NCBI RefSeq assembly: GCF_003574445.1
Contig: NZ_KZ984567.1
Location: forward strand, 79,363 to 143,362
From: Streptomyces sp. YIM 130001
GTDB taxonomy: Bacteria; Actinomycetota; Actinomycetes; Streptomycetales; Streptomycetaceae
Length of the DNA: 64,000 bases
Direction: 5' to 3'
Under the pieces are notes generated by a model that saw nothing but the letters and a program-made list of their open reading frames with translations, was not told the origin of the DNA and ran no database searches. The position numbers were made by a program, and so were the translations under genes. This document shows, one piece after another, positions 41,485 through 50,304 of this stretch (positions are counted from its first letter, which is position 1; the number at the start of each line of letters is the position of its first letter).

Positions 41485-43038
41485 ATGCTCAAGCGCACCC
41501 CGTCGGCGGCCCGAGTCCGCACTTCGGTGCTGGCCACGGTCGTCGTGACCACGCTCTCGGTCACCGGACTGCAGGCCTCCGCAGCGCCCGAGCAGGCCGA
41601 CGAACCCATGAACCAGGCCTTCGAGCAGGCCGCCGAGGACTACGGCGTCCCGCGGGACCTGCTGACCGCGCTCGGCTACGGCGAGACCCACCTGGACGGT
41701 CACGACGGCCGCCCGAGCCAAGCCCGCGGTTACGGCGTCATGCATCTCGTGGACAACCCCACCCACCACTCGCTGCAGCAGGCCGCCGAGATCACCGGCC
41801 GCAGCACCACCGAGCTGCGCCGCGACACCGCGGCGAACATCGAGGGCGGCGCGGCGGTCCTGCGCGCGCACGCCGACGCACTCGGCCTCGACCGGTCCGA
41901 GCGTGGCGACATCAACGCCTGGTACCCGGCCGTCGCCCGCTACGGCAACACCGAGGGCGCCTCCGCGAAGCTCTACGCGGACGCCGTCTACGACTTCCTG
42001 GCCGAAGGCCTGACCACCACCGTCGACGGCGAGGAGATCGCGGTCGACGGCCGCAAGGTGTCGCCCGCGCGAGGCGCACTCGCCGAGGCCGACATGGGCA
42101 CGAAGAGCGAGGACTACCCGCCCGCGCTCTGGGTCCCGGCCTCGACCAGCAACTACGCGTCCGGCCGTTCGGCCACGATCAGTCAGGTCGTCGTCCACGT
42201 GACCCAGGGCTCGTACGCGGGCACGGTGAGCTGGTTCCAGAACCCGGAGGCGGAGACCAGCTCGCACTATGTGGTCCGGTCCTCGGACGGCGAGGTCACC
42301 CAGATGGTGCGCGACGCCGACACCGCGTGGCACGCCCGCAGCGCGAACGCCTCGGCGCTCGGCATCGAGCACGAGGGCTACGTCGACGACCCGAGCTGGT
42401 TCACCGACTCGATGTACCGGTCGTCCGCGGCGCTCACCAAGCACCTGTGCGACAAGTACGGCATCCCGAAGGACCGCGAGCACATCGTCGGCCACGTCGA
42501 GGTGCCGGGCAACGATCACACCGACCCGGGTCCGCACTGGAACTGGGAGTACTACATGGAGCTCGTCGGCGGTGACTCCGGCGGCGGCACCCCGAGCGAC
42601 GGCCTGAGCTTCACCTCGTACGAGAAGCAGCGCAGCGGCTCGACCGGTGCGCAGGTCAAGGCCGTGCAGTCGCTGCTCAGCACGCACGGGTACGAGGCCG
42701 GGGCGGCGGACGGCGACTTCGGCACGTCGACGCTGGCCGCGGTGAAGGCGTTCCAGAAGGACATCGGGCTCGAGGCCGATGGCGTCGTGGGCGCCAAGAC
42801 CTGGACCGCGCTCCTGGCCGCGGGCTCCAAGAGCAAGGTCAGCAAGGGCAGTTCGGGCGATGCGGTGACGCGGCTGCAGCGGGCGCTGACCGCGGCGCTG
42901 GGCTCCACCGTCGGCATCGACGGCACGTTCGGCGCCAAGACGGACACCGCGTTGCGCAGCTACCAGAAGAGCCACGGGCTGACCGTGGACGGTGTGGCAG
43001 GCGACGCCACCTGGAAGGCACTGCAGGCGGGCAACTGA
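41485..43038 (+). CDS. N-acetylmuramoyl-L-alanine amidase with two peptidoglycan-binding domains
   Basis: The 517-residue secreted protein has a signal peptide (VLATVVVTTLSVTGLQASA). Residues about 40-170 form a helical lysozyme-like region, and the amidase_2 domain follows near 220-360. Zinc ligands are in VVVHVTQGSYAGTVSWF, and HIVGHVEVPGNDHTDPGPHW carries the others. Two PG_binding_1 repeats close the protein at about 375-435 and 440-517 (QSLLSTHGYEAGAADGDFG, LQRALTAALGSTVGIDGTFG). It hydrolyses the MurNAc-L-Ala bond in the cell wall. CAGGAG precedes the ATG. Confidence 0.93.
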   Translation: MLKRTPSAARVRTSVLATVVVTTLSVTGLQASAAPEQADEPMNQAFEQAAEDYGVPRDLLTALGYGETHLDGHDGRPSQARGYGVMHLVDNPTHHSLQQAAEITGRSTTELRRDTAANIEGGAAVLRAHADALGLDRSERGDINAWYPAVARYGNTEGASAKLYADAVYDFLAEGLTTTVDGEEIAVDGRKVSPARGALAEADMGTKSEDYPPALWVPASTSNYASGRSATISQVVVHVTQGSYAGTVSWFQNPEAETSSHYVVRSSDGEVTQMVRDADTAWHARSANASALGIEHEGYVDDPSWFTDSMYRSSAALTKHLCDKYGIPKDREHIVGHVEVPGNDHTDPGPHWNWEYYMELVGGDSGGGTPSDGLSFTSYEKQRSGSTGAQVKAVQSLLSTHGYEAGAADGDFGTSTLAAVKAFQKDIGLEADGVVGAKTWTALLAAGSKSKVSKGSSGDAVTRLQRALTAALGSTVGIDGTFGAKTDTALRSYQKSHGLTVDGVAGDATWKALQAGN

Positions 43039-43063
43039 CGCACTGACACCCCTGCCGCAAGCG

Positions 43064-43095
43064 AGGCGCCGCGGATCCGTCCTTCCGCGGCGCCT
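43064..43095 (+). terminator. Hairpin terminator after the amidase gene
   Basis: AGGCGCCGCGGA and TCCGCGGCGCCT form a perfect 12-bp stem with an 8-base loop, 26 bases after the stop codon. Confidence 0.75.
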
Positions 43096-43148
43096 TCGGC
43101 GTGCCCGGCGTCCACCTCGTTCCGGAGGAGCACTCGGGCGGACGTGCG

Positions 43149-43565
43149 TCAGGCCGACGCGCGCCGAGGTGGCGCGATCGTGTACAGCTCCAGGATGTCC
43201 GGCAGCGGAGCCACTCCCGGGCCGCCGGCACGCACCCAGCCGATGATGTCCTCGGTCGCGTCGGTGTCGTTGACCAGCCCGAGCCACACCGGCCTGCCGC
43301 CCGCGGCCCGTCCTGCGGAGGACGGCTGTACGACGACCACATTCGCCTGCTCGCAGACGTCCAGGCATTCGGAAATACGGACCGGAGCCTCGGCCCGTAG
43401 CCGCTCGGTCTGCGCCCGGTGGTCGACGCCCGGCACCTTCGCCGTGCCGCAGCAGCAGTCCCGGCAGACCACGACCCGGCACGGTGCCGGGCTCCGAGCC
43501 CCTCCGGTGTCCGTCCCGCTGCTGGTCGCCGGTCCGGTCCGTTCGGGGCCAGGTGTCGTACGCAT
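43149..43565 (-). CDS. (2Fe-2S) thioredoxin-like ferredoxin under B12 control
   Basis: The 138-residue protein has a thioredoxin-like ferredoxin core: VVVCRDCCCGTAK supplies the first cysteines and ISECLDVCEQANVVVVQP the second pair. Conserved C-terminal segments are VWLGLVNDTDATEDIIGWV and LPDILELYTIAPP. Such ferredoxins accompany cobalamin biosynthesis or transport genes. GGAGGA lies six bases before the ATG, and a cobalamin aptamer lies 45 bases upstream, so B12 should repress it. The extended upstream frame reads through the riboswitch and is not coding. Confidence 0.86.
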   Translation of the reverse strand: MRTTPGPERTGPATSSGTDTGGARSPAPCRVVVCRDCCCGTAKVPGVDHRAQTERLRAEAPVRISECLDVCEQANVVVVQPSSAGRAAGGRPVWLGLVNDTDATEDIIGWVRAGGPGVAPLPDILELYTIAPPRRASA

Positions 43566-43578
43566 CGCGTTCCTCCGT

Positions 43579-43597
43579 CCGGGGAAATCCGCCCCGG
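43579..43597 (-). promoter_or_regulatory. Expression-platform hairpin of the cobalamin riboswitch
   Basis: On the minus strand CCGGGG-CGGATTT-CCCCGG lies directly before the GGAGGA site (43571-43576) of the ferredoxin gene. It could switch ribosome access according to the state of the upstream aptamer. Confidence 0.4.
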
Positions 43598-43610
43598 TGC
43601 TGGTCGAGGT

Positions 43611-43765
43611 GGCGACTGCGTGAGTCTCCTGGCTCTCGGTTCTTCGCTCGTCCCGGCTCTGCCACCCGTACAGCCGCACGGGCACTGGCCGATCGGAAGT
43701 CGCTCGCCGATCACAGTGGCGGGACCGCGCCGGATTCACACCGGCTTCCTCGGACCGCAGTCGCC
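43611..43765 (-). promoter_or_regulatory. Cobalamin (AdoCbl) riboswitch
   Basis: The minus strand reads GGAAGCCGGTGTGAATCCGG, then CGCGGTCCCGCCACTGTGAT, and later the B12 box GAGCCAGGAGACTCACGC. These are the core conserved elements of the cobalamin aptamer in the right order. The ends close as P1: GGCGACTGCG (43756-43765) pairs exactly with CGCAGTCGCC (43611-43620). A separate perfect hairpin GGGGGTG-N5-CACCCCC (43767-43785) lies just upstream. The regulated gene is the ferredoxin on the same strand. Confidence 0.93.
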
Positions 43766-43975
43766 CGGGGGTGACTGACACCCCCTGGTCGCGGCACATC
43801 ATTCCATCGACGGCACCCGGGCCGATGCGGTGGTCGGCGGCACCGGCGGTACGCAAGAGCGGCGAAGTCCCTTCCCGTACCCACTCGCTGGGGGAATTGC
43901 ATCCCCCACCGGGCGAGAAGAAGGTCACAGCCGGTCAGGACCTGCACATCTGCCGCCTTGGCCTACCATCCGAGC

Positions 43976-45781
43976 ATGACGGTCCTGCCAGACGACGACC
44001 TCTCCTTGGCGACCGAATTCCCTGACGCGACACGTGAACAGTGGCGGCACCTCGTGCTCGGTGTGCTGCGCAAGTCGGGCAAGGAAGTCGACGAGGCCGA
44101 GGCGGAGCAAGCCCTCTCCACACCGCTGGATGACGGGCTGCACACCCTGCCCCTGTACACGGCGCAAGACGCCGCACCCAGTCCCGGGCTGCCGGGCTTC
44201 ACCCCCTTCGTACGCGGCGGCCGGCCCGAGGGCAACGCCCTGGGCGGCTGGGACGTGCGCCAGCAGCACTCGGTGGCGGACAACGACGCCGTCCTCGCCG
44301 ACCTGGAGAACGGCGTCACCTCCCTGTGGCTCACGGTCGGCGCCCGGGGCATCCCGGTCGACGCGCTCGGGCGGGTACTCGACGGCGTCTACCTCGACCT
44401 CGCGCCGATCGTCCTGGACGCGGCGGACGAGACCGGGCCGGCCGGGCGCCAGTTGCTGCGGCTCTACGAAGAGCGGGGCGTCTCCCCCGGCGCGGCACGC
44501 GGCAGCCTGGGCGCCGACCCGCTCGGCCACGAGGCCCGCACCGGCGGAACGTACGACTCCGCTCCGGTGGCCGCTCTGGCCCTGGAGTGCAGCGAGCGGT
44601 ACCCGGGTGTGCGGGCGCTGACGGTCGATGCGCTGCCGTATCACGAGGCGGGTGGCTCGGCCGCCGAGGAGCTGGGCTGCTCGCTGGCGACCGCGGTGGC
44701 CTATCTCCGGGACCTGACCGGGCACGGCCTGAGTGCCGAACAGGCTTGTGGCCAGCTGGAGTTCCGTTACGCGGCGACCGCCGACCAGTTCCTGACCGTG
44801 GCCAAGCTGCGCGCGGCGCGGCGGTTGTGGGCGCGGGTGGCTGAGGTGTGCGGGGCGCCGGCCGCGGGTGCGCAGCGCCAGCATGCGGTGACGTCGACGG
44901 TGATGATGACGCGTCGTGATCCGTGGGTGAACATGCTGCGCGGCACCGTCGCCACATTGGCCGCCGGGGTGGGCGGTGCGGACGCGGTGACCGTGCTGCC
45001 CTTCGATCATGCGATCGGCCGGCCGGACGCGTTCGCGCGGCGGATCGCGCGCAACACGTCGACGATTCTGATCGAGGAGTCGCATCTGTCCCGGGTCGTC
45101 GACCCTGCGGGCGGCTCCTGGTACGTGGAGCGACTTACGGACGAACTCGCCCGTGCGGGCTGGGAGTTCTTCCAGGAGATCGAGCGGGCGGGCGGCCAGG
45201 CCGCTGCGCTCGCGTCAGGTCTGGTGCGTGAGCGGATCGCCGGCACCTGGGCCGCGCGCAGTGCGAAGCTCGCCAAGCGGCGTGAACCGGTCACCGGTGT
45301 CAGTGAGTTCCCGCAGCTGGCCGAGAAGCCGGTCGTACGGGAGCCCGCGCCGGAGCCGCCCCCCGGTGGTCTCCCGCGGGTCCATCGTGACGAGGCGTTC
45401 GAGTCGCTGCGCGAACGCTCGGACGCACATCTCGCGGCGACCGGCGCCCGGCCCCGGGTGTATCTGGCCGCCCTCGGCCCGGCAGCCGCACACACGGCGC
45501 GGCTCACCTTCGCCGCCAACCTCTTCCAGGCGGGTGGAATCGAGCCGGTCACCGACGGCACGTTCACGCAGAGCGGGGCGCCGGAGGCCTGCCTGTGCTC
45601 CAGCGACGCGGTCTACGAGGAGCAGGCCGCAGACACGGTGCGCACCCTGCGCGATTCCGGCGCGCGGCATGTGTTCCTCGCCGGGCGGGGGTCGTACGAC
45701 GGCGTCGACACCCAGGTCTTCGCCGGCTGCGACGTCGTCGCCGTGCTCACCGCCACGCTCGACCGCATGGGAGTGTCCTGA
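43976..45781 (+). CDS. mutA: Methylmalonyl-CoA mutase small subunit
   Basis: The 601-residue MutA subunit pairs with MutB to interconvert methylmalonyl-CoA and succinyl-CoA. It has the TIM-barrel substrate domain (PGLPGFTPFVRGGRPEGNAL, GGWDVRQQHSVADNDAVLADL) and the inactive cobalamin-like C-terminal domain lacking DxHxxG. RRLWARVAEVCGAP matches the family. The length fits MutA. A TACCAT hexamer ends six bases before the ATG, so translation is probably leaderless. Its stop overlaps the mutB start by one base, forming an operon mutA-mutB-meaB. Confidence 0.93.
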   Translation: MTVLPDDDLSLATEFPDATREQWRHLVLGVLRKSGKEVDEAEAEQALSTPLDDGLHTLPLYTAQDAAPSPGLPGFTPFVRGGRPEGNALGGWDVRQQHSVADNDAVLADLENGVTSLWLTVGARGIPVDALGRVLDGVYLDLAPIVLDAADETGPAGRQLLRLYEERGVSPGAARGSLGADPLGHEARTGGTYDSAPVAALALECSERYPGVRALTVDALPYHEAGGSAAEELGCSLATAVAYLRDLTGHGLSAEQACGQLEFRYAATADQFLTVAKLRAARRLWARVAEVCGAPAAGAQRQHAVTSTVMMTRRDPWVNMLRGTVATLAAGVGGADAVTVLPFDHAIGRPDAFARRIARNTSTILIEESHLSRVVDPAGGSWYVERLTDELARAGWEFFQEIERAGGQAAALASGLVRERIAGTWAARSAKLAKRREPVTGVSEFPQLAEKPVVREPAPEPPPGGLPRVHRDEAFESLRERSDAHLAATGARPRVYLAALGPAAAHTARLTFAANLFQAGGIEPVTDGTFTQSGAPEACLCSSDAVYEEQAADTVRTLRDSGARHVFLAGRGSYDGVDTQVFAGCDVVAVLTATLDRMGVS

Positions 45782-47961
45782 TGTCCATCCCCGACTTCTC
45801 CGCGATCGATCTGGGTACCCCTGCCGCTGACCCGGGCACCGACGAGTGGCGTGCGGCGGTCAAGAAGGCCGCAGGCGGGGACGATCTGCTCTGGGAGACG
45901 CCCGAGGGCATCACGGTCAAGCCGCTCTACACCGGCCAGGACCTGGAGGGCCTCGACTTCCTCGACACCTACCCGGGTATCGCACCGTATCTGCGCGGCC
46001 CGTACCCGTCGATGTACGTCAACCAGCCCTGGACGATCCGCCAGTACGCCGGCTTCTCCACCGCCGAGGAGTCCAACGCCTTCTACCGGCGCAATCTGGC
46101 GTCCGGCCAGAAGGGCCTGTCCGTCGCCTTCGACCTGCCCACGCACCGCGGCTACGACAGCGACCACCCCCGCGTGACGGGTGACGTCGGCATGGCCGGA
46201 GTGGCGATCGACTCGATCTACGACATGCGGCAGCTCTTCGACGGCATCCCCCTCGACAAGATGTCCGTGTCGATGACGATGAACGGCGCCGTCCTGCCCG
46301 TACTCGCCCTCTACATCGTGGCCGCCGAGGAACAGGGCGTATCACCCGAGAAGTTGGCCGGGACCATCCAGAACGACATCCTCAAGGAGTTCATGGTCCG
46401 CAACACCTACATCTATCCGCCGAAGCCGTCGATGCGGATTATCTCCGACATCTTCGCCTACACCTCCGAGCGGATGCCCCGGTACAACTCCATCTCCATC
46501 TCCGGGTACCACATCCAAGAGGCCGGTGCCACAGCCGACTTGGAGCTGGCCTACACACTCGCCGACGGGGTGGAGTACATCCGGGCGGGCCGGGAGGCGG
46601 GCCTGGACGTGGACGCGTTCGCGCCGCGGCTCTCCTTCTTCTGGGCGATCGGCATGAACTTCTTCATGGAGGTCGCCAAGCTGCGCGCCGCCCGGCTCCT
46701 GTGGGCCAAACTGGTCGGGCAGTTCGAGCCGAAGAACGCCAAGTCCCTTTCCCTGCGCACCCATTCTCAGACCTCGGGCTGGTCCCTGACCGCGCAGGAC
46801 GTCTTCAACAACGTGACACGCACCTGCGTGGAGGCAATGGCAGCCACCCAGGGCCACACCCAGTCACTGCACACCAACGCCCTCGACGAGGCACTCGCCC
46901 TGCCCACCGACTTCTCGGCCCGCATCGCCCGCAACACCCAACTCCTCATCCAGCAGGAGTCGGGCACCACCCGGGTCATCGACCCGTGGGGCGGCAGCGC
47001 CTACGTCGAGAAGCTCACCTACGACCTCGCACGCCGCGCCTGGCAGCACATCCAGGAAGTCGAGCAGGCCGGTGGCATGGCCCAGGCCATCGACGCAGGC
47101 ATCCCCAAGCTCCGCGTCGAGGAGGCCGCCGCCCGCACCCAGGCCCGTATCGACTCGGGCCGGCAGCCGGTGATCGGCGTCAACAAGTACCGGGTGGACA
47201 CCGACGAGGAGATCGACGTCCTCAAGGTCGACAACTCCTCCGTGCGCACCCAGCAGATCGAGAAGCTGCGGCGACTGCGTGAGGAGCGCGACGACACCGC
47301 CTGCCAGGACGCCCTCGAGGCCCTGACCCGGGCAGCCGACGAGTCGACCGGCAACCTCCTCGACCTCGCCGTGCGTGCGGCCCGGGCCAAGGCCACGGTC
47401 GGCGAGATCAGTTACGCCCTGGAGAAGGTCTACGGCCGCCACGCGGGACAGATCCGTACGATCTCCGGTGTGTACCGCAACGAAGCAGGCGAGTCCTCCT
47501 CCCTGGACCGCACCCGCGCCGTGGTCGACGCCTTCGCCGAGGCCGAGGGCCGCCGCCCGCGCATCCTGGTCGCCAAGATGGGCCAGGACGGGCACGACCG
47601 GGGCCAGAAGGTCATCGCCACCGCCTTCGCCGACCTCGGTTTCGACGTCGACGTCGGCCCGCTCTTCCAGACGCCCGGCGAGGTGGCCCGGCAGGCGGTC
47701 GAGGCCGACGTACACATCGTCGGAGTGTCGTCACTCGCCGCCGGACACCTCACCCTGGTACCCGCACTGCGCGAGGCACTGGCCGAGGAGGGCCGCGACG
47801 ACATCATGGTCGTGGTCGGCGGAGTGATCCCGCCCCAGGACGTGGACACACTCCTCGAGATGGGCGCGGCGGCCGTCTTCCCGCCCGGCACCGTCATCCC
47901 GGACGCGGCCCGCGACCTCGTGGCACGGCTCGGGGCCGACCTCGGCCACGACGACCTGTGA
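45781..47961 (+). CDS. mutB: Methylmalonyl-CoA mutase large subunit
   Basis: The 726-residue catalytic subunit has substrate-domain signatures RQYAGFSTAEESNAFYRRNL, AFDLPTHRGYDSDHPRV, SISGYHIQEAGATADLELAY, and VFNNVTRTCVEAMAATQGHT. The C-terminal B12 domain has ILVAKMGQDGHDRGQKVIA, whose DGHDRG His replaces the lower axial dimethylbenzimidazole ligand, then VGVSSLAAGHLTLVPALREA. All hallmark residues are present, so it should be active with AdoCbl. It overlaps mutA and is followed by meaB. Confidence 0.97.
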   Translation: MSIPDFSAIDLGTPAADPGTDEWRAAVKKAAGGDDLLWETPEGITVKPLYTGQDLEGLDFLDTYPGIAPYLRGPYPSMYVNQPWTIRQYAGFSTAEESNAFYRRNLASGQKGLSVAFDLPTHRGYDSDHPRVTGDVGMAGVAIDSIYDMRQLFDGIPLDKMSVSMTMNGAVLPVLALYIVAAEEQGVSPEKLAGTIQNDILKEFMVRNTYIYPPKPSMRIISDIFAYTSERMPRYNSISISGYHIQEAGATADLELAYTLADGVEYIRAGREAGLDVDAFAPRLSFFWAIGMNFFMEVAKLRAARLLWAKLVGQFEPKNAKSLSLRTHSQTSGWSLTAQDVFNNVTRTCVEAMAATQGHTQSLHTNALDEALALPTDFSARIARNTQLLIQQESGTTRVIDPWGGSAYVEKLTYDLARRAWQHIQEVEQAGGMAQAIDAGIPKLRVEEAAARTQARIDSGRQPVIGVNKYRVDTDEEIDVLKVDNSSVRTQQIEKLRRLREERDDTACQDALEALTRAADESTGNLLDLAVRAARAKATVGEISYALEKVYGRHAGQIRTISGVYRNEAGESSSLDRTRAVVDAFAEAEGRRPRILVAKMGQDGHDRGQKVIATAFADLGFDVDVGPLFQTPGEVARQAVEADVHIVGVSSLAAGHLTLVPALREALAEEGRDDIMVVVGGVIPPQDVDTLLEMGAAAVFPPGTVIPDAARDLVARLGADLGHDDL

Positions 47962-47972
47962 GCCGGTGACCG

Positions 47973-48953
47973 ATGGCCATCGACCTCGACACGTACGTCA
48001 AGGGTGTACTCGACGGGAAGCGCGCGATCGTCTCCCGGGCGATCACCCTCGTCGAGTCCACCCGGCTGCAACACCGCGTACTGGCACAGGAGTTGCTGAC
48101 CCGACTGCTGCCGCACAGCGGTGCGGCGCGACGGATCGGCATCAGCGGTGTGCCGGGGGTGGGCAAGTCGACGTTCATCGACGCCTTCGGCACGTTGCTG
48201 ACCGGGCTCGGACACCGGGTGGCGGTGCTCGCCGTGGACCCGTCCTCGAGCCGCACGGGTGGGTCGATCCTCGGCGACAAGACCCGTATGGAACGGCTCG
48301 CGGTCGACCCTGCCGCCTTCGTGCGCCCCTCCCCCACCGCCGGCACGCTCGGCGGGGTCGCCAAGGCGACCCGGGAGTCCATCGTGGTGATGGAGGCGGC
48401 CGGTTACGACGTGGTGCTCGTGGAGACGGTGGGCGTGGGTCAGTCCGAGACGACCGTGGCGAACATGGTCGACTCGTTCCTGCTCCTGACGCTCGCCCGC
48501 ACCGGCGATCAGCTGCAGGGAATCAAAAAGGGCGTCCTCGAACTCGCGGACGTCATCGCCGTCAACAAGGCGGACGGCCCGCACGAGCGCGAGGCACGCG
48601 GCGCCGCCCGTGAACTGTCCGGCGCGCTGCGCCTGATGCACGGCAAGGACGCCTTCTGGACGCCGCCCGTGCTCAGTTGCAGCGCCCGCGAGGGGGCGGG
48701 ACTCGAGGAGGTCCGCGACCGCCTTGAACAGCACCGGTCACTGCTCGACTCGACGGGACGGCTCGCCGCCCGCCGCCGGGACCAGCAGGTCGACTGGACC
48801 TGGGCCATGGTGCGGGACGAACTACTCGGCCGGCTGCAGTCCGACCCGACGGTCCGCCGGCTCACTCCGGGTCTCGAACGGCAGGTACGGGACGGCGAGT
48901 TGACGGCCACACTGGCCGCGGAACGCATCCTGGAAGCCTTCAAAGACTCCTGA
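47973..48953 (+). CDS. meaB: Methylmalonyl-CoA mutase-associated GTPase
   Basis: The 326-residue G3E GTPase has Walker A GVPGVGKSTF, Walker B/Asp motif VAVLAVDPSSSRTGGSILGD, base motif VETVGVGQSE, and NKAD. MeaB protects and reactivates the mutase and gates cofactor loading. It starts 11 bases after mutB stops and is the third gene of the operon, confirming a complete methylmalonyl-CoA mutase module without an adjacent epimerase or propionyl-CoA carboxylase. Confidence 0.95.
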   Translation: MAIDLDTYVKGVLDGKRAIVSRAITLVESTRLQHRVLAQELLTRLLPHSGAARRIGISGVPGVGKSTFIDAFGTLLTGLGHRVAVLAVDPSSSRTGGSILGDKTRMERLAVDPAAFVRPSPTAGTLGGVAKATRESIVVMEAAGYDVVLVETVGVGQSETTVANMVDSFLLLTLARTGDQLQGIKKGVLELADVIAVNKADGPHEREARGAARELSGALRLMHGKDAFWTPPVLSCSAREGAGLEEVRDRLEQHRSLLDSTGRLAARRRDQQVDWTWAMVRDELLGRLQSDPTVRRLTPGLERQVRDGELTATLAAERILEAFKDS

Positions 48954-48977
48954 CCCGGTCCCGATACCCGGCCCGGC

Positions 48978-49006
48978 GCGGTGCGGCGCCGCATGAGCGG
49001 CACCGC
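48978..49006 (+). terminator. Hairpin terminator after meaB
   Basis: GCGGTGC (48978-48984) pairs with GCACCGC (49000-49006). The internal TGCGGCGCCGCA palindrome gives an alternative fold. It lies between convergent meaB and the 3-hydroxyisobutyryl-CoA hydrolase-like gene. Confidence 0.5.
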
Positions 49007-49019
49007 ACCGAGCATCCCG

Positions 49020-50087
49020 TCAAACCCCGCGCGCCCGGGGGCCGTTGAGGCCCAGATCACGATCACCGAGAGGAACGAAGAACCGCGCTACGTCCGCGTC
49101 GGTGACCGCGGAGAGGTCGGCGGGCGTCCATCGGGGGTTGCGGTCCTTGTCGATGATCTGCGCGCGTACGCCCTCGACGAGGTCGGGGTGGGCGAGCGCC
49201 GCACACGAGACGCGGTACTCCTGGTCGAGCACGGCCTCGAGTGAACCCAGTTCCCGGGCCCGGCGTACCGCGGTCAGGGTGACCTTCAGGGAGGTGGGCG
49301 ACTTGGCGTGCAGGGTCACCGCGGCTTCCTTCGCCGCCGGGTCGCCGTGCGCGAGCAGGCGCCGCAGGATCTCCTCGACGGTGTCGGCCGCGTAGCAGTC
49401 GTCGATCCACTCGCGGTGGCCGGCCAGTTCAGCTCGCGGGGCAGGACGTGTGTGCCGCTTGACGGCCTCGGCGGCCGGACTGGTCTCCAGGTCGGCGACG
49501 AAGGCCTCGATCGCGTCCGACGGCAGGAAGTGGTCGGCGAGTCCACCCGACAAGGCGTCTCCTGGGCCGACCTGAGCCCCCGTCAGGGCCAGGTGGGTGC
49601 CCATCTCGCCCGGCGCCCGCGCCAGTAGATACGTACCGCCCACGTCCGGGACGAAGCCGATCCCCGTCTCCGGCATGGCGACCCGGGACCGCTCGGTCAC
49701 CAGACGGACGCTGCCGTGCGCGGAGATGCCGACGCCTCCGCCCATCACGAAGCCGTCCATGACGGCCACGTACGGCTTGGTGTAACGGGCGATGCGCGCG
49801 TTGAGGTGGTACTCGTCGCGCCAGAACAGCGCGGATCGAGCTCCGTCGCTGTCACGCGCGTCGTCGTGCACGGCACGGATGTCACCGCCCGCGCACAGAC
49901 CGCGCTCTCCGGCACCGGTGATCACGACGGTCTCCACGGCCGGGTCGTGCTCCCAGGCGGTGAGGGCCTCGTCGATGCTGCGCACCATGGCGTGATTCAG
50001 GGCGTTCAGCGCGCGGGGACGGTTGAGGACGATGTGGGCGGCCCGTCCGCGGGTGTGCAGCAGGATGGGCTCCTCGATGCTGCTCAT
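49020..50087 (-). CDS. 3-hydroxyisobutyryl-CoA hydrolase / enoyl-CoA hydratase family 2 protein
   Basis: The 355-residue protein has the longer crotonase form of HIBCH enzymes: NRPRALNALNHAMVRSIDEAL, GLCAGGDIRAVHDDARD, VMDGFVMGGGVGISAHGSVR and MPETGIGFVPDVGGTYLLAR, with the C-terminal CAALAHPDLVEGVRAQIIDK stretch. HIBCH acts in valine catabolism, whose product feeds the methylmalonyl-CoA mutase encoded next door. GGAG precedes the ATG. The upstream region is shared with a divergent Ser/Thr kinase gene. Confidence 0.9.
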   Translation of the reverse strand: MSSIEEPILLHTRGRAAHIVLNRPRALNALNHAMVRSIDEALTAWEHDPAVETVVITGAGERGLCAGGDIRAVHDDARDSDGARSALFWRDEYHLNARIARYTKPYVAVMDGFVMGGGVGISAHGSVRLVTERSRVAMPETGIGFVPDVGGTYLLARAPGEMGTHLALTGAQVGPGDALSGGLADHFLPSDAIEAFVADLETSPAAEAVKRHTRPAPRAELAGHREWIDDCYAADTVEEILRRLLAHGDPAAKEAAVTLHAKSPTSLKVTLTAVRRARELGSLEAVLDQEYRVSCAALAHPDLVEGVRAQIIDKDRNPRWTPADLSAVTDADVARFFVPLGDRDLGLNGPRARGV

Positions 50088-50304
50088 CGGCAGTGCTCCG
50101 CCCGGGTCGGGGCCACGGTGACGCGCATGGTGTCGTTCGTTCCTTCCGGCTCGCGGTGGGTGCGCCCCCACTCTGGCACGCGCGAGTGGATCGTCTGCGG
50201 GCGGTACAGCACCGTGGTGGTGGTCCGAGCTGGGCGTTCGCGCCGCGTACGGCGGATTCGGTAGCGTTCGCCGCGTTCGGACGGCGGGGCACGGGGGTAC
50301 GGCG

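Noticed and set aside
41473..43665. Minus-strand frame of 730 codons opposite the amidase gene
   Set aside because: The plus strand encodes a complete amidase with zinc ligands and two PG-binding repeats; the minus frame has none of the features of a protein.
43767..43785. Hairpin GGGGGTG-N5-CACCCCC taken as a terminator for the mutA side
   Set aside because: It is upstream of both divergent genes and adjoins the aptamer 5' end; a leader structure is more likely.
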